Positions 53,305 through 62,598 of a DNA stretch of 64,000 bases are shown piece after piece. Both the position numbers and the translations under genes were made by a program. The stretch is taken from the NCBI GenBank assembly GCA_013824245.1, contig PNNN01000011.1:107396-171395 (forward strand), given 5' to 3'. Source of the DNA: Chlorobiaceae bacterium. GTDB lineage: Bacteria > Bacteroidota > Ignavibacteria > UBA10030 > SZUA-254. How positions within the stretch are numbered: the first letter of the stretch is position 1; each line of letters opens with the position of its first letter. The notes below the pieces were generated by a model that worked only from the letters and a program-made list of their open reading frames with translations, was not told the origin of the DNA and did not search any database.

Positions 53305-56300
53305 ATGCGAAAAATTTTATCAGGATTTCTGATTTTTCTATTTTCTTTTTTGTCTGCACTTAAAGCGCAGGACGTGAGTGTAGTTCAGTCCGATGCGTCA
53401 GGATGCACCATTCAGTTTTCCGCTGATTTTTTGCTACCTGAGACTTTGTTCGTTGATGGAGTTCAAACTGTACGTTTCGGATTCGCGGAAGCAATACGTT
53501 ATTCTGAAACAAAATCGGGTGAACCTGAAATTTTTGTCCGGTCAACTCTTTTACAGATGCCGGGAATGCAAGGTAATACGGTTTCGATACTGCAAAGTGA
53601 ATATGAAGAAATTCAGAATGTTTTAATTCCGCCAGTGCCTTATCCTATGCGTAATACCATTGGAATGACTGCAGAATATCGTTTCGAGTCCAATATCTAT
53701 AATCGAAATGGATTTGTTCCCGTGGATCCGGTATGGATCGATCATATCGGAGAAACGCGAGGTATGTTCTTAGGATCGTTACGAATTTCTCCAATCCAGT
53801 TTGATCCCGTTAGAAAAATATTACGTAAATACACACGATTGGTCGTTCGGGTAAACTATGGAACACCGGATAAATTGCAGAGAGCCGGTCAACTTCGGGA
53901 TAATCTAATAATCAACAACATCATAAATCAATCTGCGGAAGGTGCAGACACCCGCATCGCTACACGCGGCAAAATAAACAGTGTACTCAGCGAAGGAACC
54001 TGGTATCGATTCGATGTAAATGAAGATGGTATGTACAAACTTACAGGTCAAAGTTTACTTAATGCCGGGTTTCCTGCAAGTACCGATCCACACACAATCA
54101 AAGTTTATTCAAATGGCGGAATGGAAACGCCAATCGATGTACGCGCTTACTATCCTGATGATCTTATTCAAAACGCGGTCGATGTTTTCGATGGAGATAA
54201 TGCCGGGCAATTAGATCCAACCGATTACATAGTTTTTTATGGAAAAAGTTCACGCGGCTGGAAATACAATTCATCATCTAAATCGTTCTCGCATTATATC
54301 AACCATTTTGATGATCGGAGTTATTATTGGATTACTTACGGTGGCGCAAGTTCGAAACAAGTCGCGAAAGTTACGAATCCATTCCAGACTGCAGGGTTTA
54401 TCCCGCAAACCATTGAAGCGAAAATATTCCGGGAAGATGATAAATCGAATTTATTTAATTCAGGTATTGAATGGGTTGGAGAATCTTTTCTCGGTGGCGG
54501 GCAAATTGTATATCGCCATCAGCTTTCGGGCATCGATTTGACACAGCCAATGCGTTACAAGATAAATCTTGGCGCTCTGTCGGTGGCGTATTCTACTTTC
54601 GAGGTTTATGAACATGATTCGCTTCTCACAAGTTCATCAATTCGCGGCGATGGGGGCGACTATCCGAATTATTATTCTAACACAGCAACAATTCAGGGGA
54701 GGATTCCCAACTTTATCGAAGAACAATCGGTGCTTAGGTTCCGGTATAATAATTCTTCTTCCGGGCGCGGCTATATAGATTGGTATGAAATATTTTATCG
54801 ACAATTGCTTAAAGCGCAGAACGATAATTTTTCGTTTCACGCGCCAGATACAAATGCAATTGCCGAGTACCATGTTGCGGGTTTCAGCGGCGGAAATGTT
54901 TTAGTGTATGATGTTTCAAAGTTTGATAGTATTATTAAGATAGAGACCACTCGATATTCGATGGATACATGCACATTTCAATTAGCATTGAATGCCGGTA
55001 CGGTGAAGGAAATATTTGCTGTCGGTCAAAATGGTTTCAAAACTCCGGGAACGTTGTCATCTGTGCAAAATCAAAATCTACATGGAAGTTCAAACGAAGC
55101 GGAGTTTATAATAGTGACACACAAAGATTTCCTTTCTGCCGCAGAAAGATTAAAACAACATCGCGAGGGGAAAAGCAAGAATCCAATTTCCACTCAAGTT
55201 TTTGATCTTGATGAAATTTACCATGAATTTGGTGGCGGATCGAAATCTCCGGTCGCGGTCAGAAATTTTTTGAAATATGCTTATCTCAATTGGCAACAAC
55301 CCCCAAAATATTTATTACTTTTTGGAGACGGAGATTTTGATTATAAACGTATCATGGGATCCGACGAACCAAACTGGGTACCGCCATGGGAATCGATTGA
55401 ATCATTTATTCAACTTTCGAGTTACGCAAGCGATGATCTTTACGGTGTCTTTTTCACCGGAGAAAGAGTGAACCTTGGTATAGGCAGATTGCCGGTTAGA
55501 TCCATGACCGAAGCGAATAATGTTGTCGATAAAATCATCGAGTATGAAGAGGAATCTGTCCCTGATATCTGGAAACTCAGATTTACTTTTGTTGCCGATG
55601 ATGGACCTGCGGCGCCCGACAGAAACGATCGGTCAACTCACATGGCGCATGCAGAAGGTATAGCCGCCATGGTTCCACCTTTATTTGAAAAAAGAAAAAT
55701 TTATATTTATGAAAATCCGACTGTATATACACCCGCAGGTAGACGTAAGCCAACCGCGAATCTTGCCATTCTCAATGCAATCAACCAAGGGAGTCTTGTT
55801 TTGAATTTCGCGGGGCATGGAAATCCTCGTCTCTGGACACACGAAGCTATTTTTGTTAAAGAAACCGATTTCCCCTTGCTAAGTAATAAGGGAAAATATT
55901 TTTTCCTAGTTGCGGCAACATGCAATTATGCCGTTTTCGATTTACTGACAGATCAATCGAGCGGTGAATTGCTTATGCTGATGAAAGATGCAGGCGCAAT
56001 CGGGGTGTTCTCAGCCCTTCGCGCTGTTTACGCAGACGATAACTATGATCTGAATGTTGATTTATATAAGTATCTCATTGATACCACCCGTTATGGCAAC
56101 GTTAAAAGAAAACGCTTAGGAGATATTATTTTTCAAACTAAACAGCATATTCACGATCTTGTAAATGATCGAAAATATTTTCTTATCGGAGATCCTTCTC
56201 TTGAGCTTCAATTCCCAAAACTTGTTGCATCGGTAGACAGCATAAACCATATTGCAAACACTCAACCTGTTCAACTGCAGGCGTTGAGCAGAACCGAGAT

Positions 56301-57285
56301 AGATGCAACCGTGCGCGATACAAGTTTGAATCAGGCAACACAAATTTCCGGTCGGGCACACCTAACAGTATATGATGCAGATCGGACCAATATAATCAAC
56401 GCGCCAGAATTGGGTAGCGGTTATAAATATTCAACATCCGGGTCAATATTATTCCGCGGTCAAGATACAATTATGAACGGAAATATAGAAGGTGAATTTA
56501 TAGTTCCAAAAGATATTTCCTATTCAAGCGATCCCGGGCGTATAGTAATTTATTTCACGGGTGATTCAGCGGATGGCGCCGGTTTCACAAGAAATATTCT
56601 AATGAATGGAACCGATACCAATGCTGTCGCTGATAATAAAGGTCCTCAAATTACGTTATATCTCGACAGACGAAGTTTCAAACCGGGAGATGTTGTGAGT
56701 TCATCACCGATACTGTTAGCCGACTTTGTTGATTCGAGCGGAATAAATACATCGGGCGGCGGAATTGGGCACCGTCTTGAAGCATGGTTAGACAACAATT
56801 CTGAAAGCATCGATCTTTCCGAATATTATAAGAGTAAAGTTAATACCTACCGTCTTGGATCGGTAGAATATCCGCTCGGTCCGCTAAGCAATGGGACTCA
56901 CATTCTCCGATTGCGTGCGTGGGACACATACAACAACTCTTCGACTGAAGAAACGATGTTCAATGTCGTATCAGGATCAGGATTATCGCTGTCTAATATT
57001 CTCAACTATCCAAATCCTATTTCAAGCGCAACGTATTTTACATTCGCGCATAATCAAGTGAATGCAATCGATGCTGAAATAAAAATATACACAGTTGCCG
57101 GAAGGATGATTCAATCATTATCGCGTAAAGGGATCATGGAACGTTTCGTAAAAATATATTGGGATGGATATGATAAGGATGGAGATCGTTTAGCGAACGG
57201 TGTCTATCTGTATAAAGTTATCGCCAAAACTCCTGACCGTCGATTCAACGCTGAGGGTATTGGGAAATTAACTATTTTACATTGA
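53305..57285 (+). CDS. porU: Type IX secretion system sortase PorU
   Basis: About 1326 residues with a signal peptide (MRKILSGFLIFLFSFLSALKA) and a gingipain-type C25 peptidase core. Catalytic His lies in LNFAGHGNPRLWTHE (His838) and the nucleophile in LVAATCNYAVFD (Cys873); VGRLPVRSMTEANNVV-like GIGRLPVRSMTEAN precedes them. The N-terminal part has RYDVNEDGMYKLTGQSLLNAGF, as in PorU. The end is a FlgD-like domain (ILNYPNPISSATYFTF, YLYKVIAKT). PorU cleaves C-terminal sorting domains and attaches cargo to anionic LPS at the surface. porV follows. Confidence 0.95.
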   Translation: MRKILSGFLIFLFSFLSALKAQDVSVVQSDASGCTIQFSADFLLPETLFVDGVQTVRFGFAEAIRYSETKSGEPEIFVRSTLLQMPGMQGNTVSILQSEYEEIQNVLIPPVPYPMRNTIGMTAEYRFESNIYNRNGFVPVDPVWIDHIGETRGMFLGSLRISPIQFDPVRKILRKYTRLVVRVNYGTPDKLQRAGQLRDNLIINNIINQSAEGADTRIATRGKINSVLSEGTWYRFDVNEDGMYKLTGQSLLNAGFPASTDPHTIKVYSNGGMETPIDVRAYYPDDLIQNAVDVFDGDNAGQLDPTDYIVFYGKSSRGWKYNSSSKSFSHYINHFDDRSYYWITYGGASSKQVAKVTNPFQTAGFIPQTIEAKIFREDDKSNLFNSGIEWVGESFLGGGQIVYRHQLSGIDLTQPMRYKINLGALSVAYSTFEVYEHDSLLTSSSIRGDGGDYPNYYSNTATIQGRIPNFIEEQSVLRFRYNNSSSGRGYIDWYEIFYRQLLKAQNDNFSFHAPDTNAIAEYHVAGFSGGNVLVYDVSKFDSIIKIETTRYSMDTCTFQLALNAGTVKEIFAVGQNGFKTPGTLSSVQNQNLHGSSNEAEFIIVTHKDFLSAAERLKQHREGKSKNPISTQVFDLDEIYHEFGGGSKSPVAVRNFLKYAYLNWQQPPKYLLLFGDGDFDYKRIMGSDEPNWVPPWESIESFIQLSSYASDDLYGVFFTGERVNLGIGRLPVRSMTEANNVVDKIIEYEEESVPDIWKLRFTFVADDGPAAPDRNDRSTHMAHAEGIAAMVPPLFEKRKIYIYENPTVYTPAGRRKPTANLAILNAINQGSLVLNFAGHGNPRLWTHEAIFVKETDFPLLSNKGKYFFLVAATCNYAVFDLLTDQSSGELLMLMKDAGAIGVFSALRAVYADDNYDLNVDLYKYLIDTTRYGNVKRKRLGDIIFQTKQHIHDLVNDRKYFLIGDPSLELQFPKLVASVDSINHIANTQPVQLQALSRTEIDATVRDTSLNQATQISGRAHLTVYDADRTNIINAPELGSGYKYSTSGSILFRGQDTIMNGNIEGEFIVPKDISYSSDPGRIVIYFTGDSADGAGFTRNILMNGTDTNAVADNKGPQITLYLDRRSFKPGDVVSSSPILLADFVDSSGINTSGGGIGHRLEAWLDNNSESIDLSEYYKSKVNTYRLGSVEYPLGPLSNGTHILRLRAWDTYNNSSTEETMFNVVSGSGLSLSNILNYPNPISSATYFTFAHNQVNAIDAEIKIYTVAGRMIQSLSRKGIMERFVKIYWDGYDKDGDRLANGVYLYKVIAKTPDRRFNAEGIGKLTILH

Positions 57286-57403
57286 AAATTTGTCAAATAT
57301 TTGTAGTTGCTTATAAAAATCAAAGGTGGTACATTTAATAAACTGGTTGGAGAATCCAATAGAATATTCATTATTTAAACGTCATTTTCAAAAGGTAATA
57401 GAT

Positions 57404-58576
57404 ATGAGATCAAAAAAATCCACGGGAAAAATATCCCAAATTTTCTTTATTTCTGTTGCGTTAATTTTATTTGCGTCGCAGATGTTCGGGCAAGGTGAAT
57501 CGGCTGTGCCTTTTCTACTAATTGCTCCTAATGCCCGTGCCGACGGTATGGGTGAATCGGGCGTGGCTCTTTCAGATGATGGGGCTGCTTCTTATTGGAA
57601 TCCCGGTGGCCTTGCATTTGAAAAATATCAAGAAATCAGCATCACTCATTCCAACTGGCTTCCGCAATTTCATCTATCCGATCTTTTTTATGAATTTCTT
57701 GCGTACCGAAATAATATAGAAGATTGGGGTGGTACGGTTTCTGGAAGCATTATCTATTTGAATCTTGGTGAATTCAACCGGCGCGGTGAAAATAACGAAG
57801 ACCTTGGTACATTCAAAGCTTATGAGTTTGCAGTAACGGCAGGGTATGCTACGAAAGTATTATCTGAACTTGGAGTTGGAGTGAATCTTCGTTTCATTTA
57901 TAGCGCTCTTGATCCGCAGACATCTCAGAATCAGGCGCGAGGTGTTGCTTCAACCGTCAGTTTTGATATCGGCGCGCTCTGGAAACCACAGTCGCTCGTA
58001 CTTCCAGGCCTCGGGGATATTGAAGATCGATTCGCGGTCGGTGTAAATCTTTCAAATCTTGGTCCAAAGCTTACTTATATTCAACAAGCTCAGGCAGATC
58101 CGCTTCCAACCAATTTACGTCTCGGATTTGCAGTGAAAATTATCAAGAGTGAATTTAACAACATCACGGGCACAATAGATTTCAGCAGAATGTTGGTGCG
58201 TCGCTATCCAACCGATACTTTAAAGGATGCTGAAGGTAATCCTGTGCAACCGTTAGTTGTAACAGAATCTCATGTTGATAATCTCCCGAAGTCGTTGATC
58301 AGCGCTTGGGAAGCGGGCGGGTTAAAGAAAGTTACAATAGCAGGCGGGCTTGAATATTGGTATGGCAGTCCGAAGTTATTTGCGTTGCGCTGGGGTTATT
58401 TTTACGAGCATCCAAATTACGGGAACAGAAAGTTTATGACATTCGGTGCCGGTCTCCGTTACGATATTTATGGTTTCGATTTCAGTTATCTCTCTGCGAT
58501 TGAAGAAAATCATCCGTTAAGCGAAACACTTCGCTTCACACTGCTGATGTCGTGGGGTGGCGAGGACGAAGAATAA
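57404..58576 (+). CDS. porV: T9SS outer-membrane protein PorV
   Basis: About 390 residues. The ATG at 57404 follows AAAGGT and gives a signal peptide ending AQ/FGQ; the frame is open to 57326. The mature start SAVPFLLIAPNARADGMGESGVALSDDGAASYWNPGGLAF is the PorV signature (GMGE.G.A...D..a.YWNPA). Barrel strands follow, and the end FSYLSAIEENHPLSETLRFTLLMSWGGEDEE is typical. PorV carries cargo from the translocon to PorU. A perfect hairpin closes the transcript at 58615. Confidence 0.93.
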   Translation: MRSKKSTGKISQIFFISVALILFASQMFGQGESAVPFLLIAPNARADGMGESGVALSDDGAASYWNPGGLAFEKYQEISITHSNWLPQFHLSDLFYEFLAYRNNIEDWGGTVSGSIIYLNLGEFNRRGENNEDLGTFKAYEFAVTAGYATKVLSELGVGVNLRFIYSALDPQTSQNQARGVASTVSFDIGALWKPQSLVLPGLGDIEDRFAVGVNLSNLGPKLTYIQQAQADPLPTNLRLGFAVKIIKSEFNNITGTIDFSRMLVRRYPTDTLKDAEGNPVQPLVVTESHVDNLPKSLISAWEAGGLKKVTIAGGLEYWYGSPKLFALRWGYFYEHPNYGNRKFMTFGAGLRYDIYGFDFSYLSAIEENHPLSETLRFTLLMSWGGEDEE

Positions 58577-58614
58577 TCAGATTTTATTTCATTAGAAAAA
58601 TATAATTTATAATT

Positions 58615-58640
58615 GAATCGACACCTGCGGGTGTCGATTC
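58615..58640 (+). terminator. Terminator after porV
   Basis: GAATCGACACC pairs perfectly with GGTGTCGATTC across a TGCG loop, followed by ATTCTTTC. It lies 39 bp after the porV stop codon. Confidence 0.75.
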
Positions 58641-58677
58641 ATTCTTTCAAGCAATCAATAATCCATACGAGACGACT

Positions 58678-61600
58678 GTGCAAAATAAAATCATCACGAT
58701 AATACTTATCTCGTTATTCATTTTCCCTTTATTATCACTCGGTCAAAATAAATTTCAACCGGTTTTCGATCATTCGTTGATGGCTGAGCGAGATTATTTT
58801 TCTCAAAATGTTTCCAAACCCGAAACTTCGCTCCGGGTTCTTGCGGTTATGGTTGATTTCCAGACGGATAATGATTCAAGAACCACAGGGGATGGTCATT
58901 TCGATCTTCGTGACACTTCGAAAAAATTTCTCGATGCACCGCCGCATAACAGATCGTATTTTAATCAACATCTTGCATTTTTAAAAAATTATTATGAAAA
59001 AGTTTCAGACAACGTATTAAATGTTTCATTTGAGTTACTTGACAGCATTTATCGTTTGCCTCATGAAATGAAATACTACAGTCCAATAAAATCGAGTAAA
59101 AATAATGTTGAACTCGGAAACCTTGTCAATGATACGTGGAAGCTGGTAGATTCGCTTGCAGTGGCATCCCTGCATCCGATAGATTATCAGCAATATAATA
59201 CTTTTATAATTTTTCATGCTGGAGTTGGAAGAGATATAGATCTTGCATCCCTTTACGGTTATGATCCTACACCTTATGATATTCCATCGCTTTACATTAA
59301 TCTTAAATCGATGCGAACAATGTTTAATGACGATAATTATGCCGGGATTGCGCTCGATAGCGGTAGATTCCATGTAACAAGTTCAATGATTTTACCTGAA
59401 ACCGAAACGCGTGATCAAGTGCCATTTCCGTTAGGGATTAACGGTTTAATTATTGCTTCTATTGGCAGCCATCTTGAATTACCCGACCTATTCAACACGA
59501 TAAACGGTAGTTCTGCAATCGGACGTTTTGGATTAATGGACGGGCAATCGATTTTCAGTTGGAATGGAGCATTCCCGCCGGAACCATGCGCTTGGGAAAA
59601 ACAATATTTAGGTTGGATCAAACCGATTGAAATAAAATCATCTGATTCGATATTTACTTTTCCCGCAAAAAGTTTAACCGGTAGTTCAGATACTACTTTT
59701 AAAGTCAATATTAATTCCGAAGAATATTTTTTGATCGAAAATCGAAACCGCGATGCTAACGGCGACGGTGCAATTGTTACAATGATTGTTGGGGGAGATA
59801 CAGTCAGAAAACGATGGTTAAGAGATACATCAAATTTTAATGCCATCGATCAGGATTCATTGTACGGAACGATCATCGACGTTGATGAATTTGATTGGAG
59901 CTTGCCGGGTGGTGTTGATAGCCGAACGAAAACATTTTATGACGGCGGAATTCTCATTTGGCACATCGATGAAAATATTATCAATCAGAATATCGCTTCC
60001 AGCACAATCAATGCGGATGCCAATAAGCGGGGAGTTAATTTAATGGAAGCCGACGGTTCGCCCGATATCGGTCAATCTTATGATTTATTACATCCGGGTT
60101 CGGGAAGTGAAAGCGGTACCGCGCTCGATTTTTGGTTCGCCGGAAATTCCGCTCCGCTCAGAAAATATGACACAACCGGTTTCACCCCAACATCTTATCC
60201 GAGCAGCAATAGTAATACCGGGGCTAATAGCCATATCTATATAAATAGATTTTCGGAACGCGGACCAAGAATGAGCGCAAGAATAAAAATTGGAGATGAG
60301 CAAATTTCGCTTCTTCCTCAATTCCCGAAATCTGTTGGAAAAAATTTTAAATGCAATTCAATCACCGCGCTCGGATATGATCCCGGGAATCAGGGATTGA
60401 TAGTTTCAGCAAATCCACCTGTTGACACATCGAATTTTGTATATCAATCACCAGCTATTTATGGATGGAAATTTGATGGCTCTTCTTTAATAACCGGAGT
60501 CGATTCTACGCCTTTACCATTGTCATTACAATACCTTAACGCAAGGTTTACAGGTAAAATTGCTGTTCACGATTTTTCGAGAGATCTAATTAGCGACTTG
60601 GTAATATCGGTTAATAGCGATGTGCCCGGAAGTTATTTACTTGGGTGGTCATTAGCGGATACTGATTTAGATAATAAATTAGATTCATTGTTCTCTCCTT
60701 TTTTTGTAGCAAGGGAAATTTCTACATCTCCGGTCTTCTCCGATTCTTCCATAGCATATGGAACAAAGAACGGATCAATATATTTTGTCAAAAGCGATGG
60801 TAATATAACAGGTGCGGTTAGTTTAAATGTTTTTGATTCAACAGAGATTGTAGGATTAAGTCTTCTATCGAATAATAGTTTTATTGCGCTTTCTGCTAAA
60901 GGTGATGTGCGAAAAATTTATAATAACGGAACAGTGAGTGAGCTTAAAAATTATGGGCATTCTTTGAACGCTCCGGCTGCTTCTGCATTTCTTTCCGCCA
61001 ATTCCTATTGGGCGGATGTTGTGGGTCAATGTATCGCTTTTGCCTCAAAGGATGGATATCTATTTGTCGTTGATAGTTTGCTAAATGTACTCAACGGATT
61101 TCCGGTTGCAACTGGCGGCGAAATTAATAACTCTCCTGCTATCGGTGATGTTGACGGCGATAATATAAAAGATATCGTTGTGTTCAGCGGAAGTAAAATA
61201 TACGCCGTGAATGCAACGGGGGCGTACTTAGATAATTTCCCGATCACTGTGTCGAGCCAAAAACCGATTCTAACTTCACCAATCATTGCGGATGTTAACG
61301 GAGACGGACTGGTTGATATTGTCGCGGTTACTCAGGAAGGGATTGTTGTTGCATACAATTCACAAGGAAGAATGGTGAACGGTTTTCCACTTCTTTCCGG
61401 ACCAAACAGCGGTTCAACACCTGCAGTTTTTTATATGGATAGTCTTTGTCTCAGTTGTATTGACATTGGATTGGCTGTCGGCTCGGATGACGGTTTTGTA
61501 TATGCGTGGAAAACCGGAGGAATGGTTACAGGTTTAATTGCACCACCAGTAATGCCATGGCCACAATATCTTCACGATGCACAGAATACGGGAATGAGCG

Positions 61601-61926
61601 CTGAAGTGAGTGCTCCAATTTCAAAAAGTGATAATTATTTGCCCGCTGAGCGGGCATACAATTGGCCCAATCCGGTAACCGCCGCCGATAATTTTAGAAC
61701 GCATTTTCGTTTCTATGTTAAAGAAAACTCAAGCATACATTTCAAAATTATTGATCCTGCGGGTGATTTAGTTAATCAATTCGATACAAACGGAATTGGC
61801 GGAATCGACAACGAATTTGAATGGGATGCATCCGCGTTACAAAGCGGAGTGTATTTTGTTCACATCGAAGCCGGCGGATCATCCGGAAGTGGATATTCAA
61901 TTTTTAAGATGGCAATAGTCCGGTAA
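58678..61926 (+). CDS. T9SS-secreted M6-peptidase-like protein with lost zinc motif
   Basis: A 1082-residue exported protein starting with GTG (MQNKIITIILISLFIFPLLSL signal). Residues 55-310 resemble M6 (immune inhibitor A) peptidases: LRVLAVMVDFQTD, FLKNYYEKVSDNVLNV, and the metal region. There the family HExxHxxGLPDLYD is replaced by ASIGSHLELPDLFN (260-273), so zinc and base residues are missing. Later there are FG-GAP/VCBS-like units (DVDGDNIKDIVVF, DVNGDGLVDIVAV) and a sorting domain (YNWPNPVTAADNFRTHF; LQSGVYFVHIEAGG). It is probably a surface protein with a non-catalytic M6 scaffold. Confidence 0.83.
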   Translation: MQNKIITIILISLFIFPLLSLGQNKFQPVFDHSLMAERDYFSQNVSKPETSLRVLAVMVDFQTDNDSRTTGDGHFDLRDTSKKFLDAPPHNRSYFNQHLAFLKNYYEKVSDNVLNVSFELLDSIYRLPHEMKYYSPIKSSKNNVELGNLVNDTWKLVDSLAVASLHPIDYQQYNTFIIFHAGVGRDIDLASLYGYDPTPYDIPSLYINLKSMRTMFNDDNYAGIALDSGRFHVTSSMILPETETRDQVPFPLGINGLIIASIGSHLELPDLFNTINGSSAIGRFGLMDGQSIFSWNGAFPPEPCAWEKQYLGWIKPIEIKSSDSIFTFPAKSLTGSSDTTFKVNINSEEYFLIENRNRDANGDGAIVTMIVGGDTVRKRWLRDTSNFNAIDQDSLYGTIIDVDEFDWSLPGGVDSRTKTFYDGGILIWHIDENIINQNIASSTINADANKRGVNLMEADGSPDIGQSYDLLHPGSGSESGTALDFWFAGNSAPLRKYDTTGFTPTSYPSSNSNTGANSHIYINRFSERGPRMSARIKIGDEQISLLPQFPKSVGKNFKCNSITALGYDPGNQGLIVSANPPVDTSNFVYQSPAIYGWKFDGSSLITGVDSTPLPLSLQYLNARFTGKIAVHDFSRDLISDLVISVNSDVPGSYLLGWSLADTDLDNKLDSLFSPFFVAREISTSPVFSDSSIAYGTKNGSIYFVKSDGNITGAVSLNVFDSTEIVGLSLLSNNSFIALSAKGDVRKIYNNGTVSELKNYGHSLNAPAASAFLSANSYWADVVGQCIAFASKDGYLFVVDSLLNVLNGFPVATGGEINNSPAIGDVDGDNIKDIVVFSGSKIYAVNATGAYLDNFPITVSSQKPILTSPIIADVNGDGLVDIVAVTQEGIVVAYNSQGRMVNGFPLLSGPNSGSTPAVFYMDSLCLSCIDIGLAVGSDDGFVYAWKTGGMVTGLIAPPVMPWPQYLHDAQNTGMSAEVSAPISKSDNYLPAERAYNWPNPVTAADNFRTHFRFYVKENSSIHFKIIDPAGDLVNQFDTNGIGGIDNEFEWDASALQSGVYFVHIEAGGSSGSGYSIFKMAIVR

Positions 61927-61932
61927 CATTTT

Positions 61933-62592
61933 GTGCGGTCATTTATTCTTATTTCAATATCTTTGCTTGTTTTCTCGTGCCGCGATATCGAATCACCATC
62001 CGAACTTGGAAATATCAATGGTTATGAAGTCCGAGGTAAGGTTGCGACTACAAACGGGATACCGATTGAAAGTGTGCAGGTGAGTTTATACTACTATTAC
62101 GAATATATCAGTGATAAGCAACTTGATACGGTGGAGATTATAATAACAGACACGATGCAAGTTCTTGATATCACGGTTTTATCAAATAAATTAAAAGAAG
62201 TGCGAAAAATATTTTCCGGAAGATGGAAAACACTCGGTCCTGTTCAGCATATTTACTGGAATGGGCGCGACGATAACAATAATCCTGTACCGAGCGGCTT
62301 ATATTATATGGTCTTCACTCTCGATAGTGTGGTTGTAAAACAAAACAACATGATTATTGAGGGGCATGGTACAACTGTTACAGATTATTACGGCAGGTTC
62401 ATATTGCCCAATGAAAATCTTCCTGTTGGCGCTGTATTTGATGCGTATAGTGATGATGGAAATTTTTACGGGGTTTTAAAAGTTGAACCCAAAATTGCAC
62501 TCATTTTGAACAAACGGCAAAGCGTTGCCACATATGAATCTATTCAACTCATGAAAAATACAATCACATCGCTCGTTCTGACTTTAGAATAA
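61933..62592 (+). CDS. Lipoprotein with carboxypeptidase-regulatory-like domain
   Basis: A 219-residue lipoprotein starting with GTG, lipobox LLVFSC (Cys about 16). After GYEVRGKVATTNGIPIESVQVSLYYYYE (the opening of a regulatory-like Ig fold) comes FSGRWKTLGPVQHIYWNGRDDNNNPVPSGLYYMVFTLDS, which resembles the FlgD-like domain found in sorting regions. The final part DYYGRFILPNENLPVGAVFDAYSDDG repeats the first fold. It begins 6 bp after the M6-like gene, so the two are cotranscribed. Function unknown. Confidence 0.77.
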   Translation: MRSFILISISLLVFSCRDIESPSELGNINGYEVRGKVATTNGIPIESVQVSLYYYYEYISDKQLDTVEIIITDTMQVLDITVLSNKLKEVRKIFSGRWKTLGPVQHIYWNGRDDNNNPVPSGLYYMVFTLDSVVVKQNNMIIEGHGTTVTDYYGRFILPNENLPVGAVFDAYSDDGNFYGVLKVEPKIALILNKRQSVATYESIQLMKNTITSLVLTLE

Positions 62593-62598
62593 TCCCCT

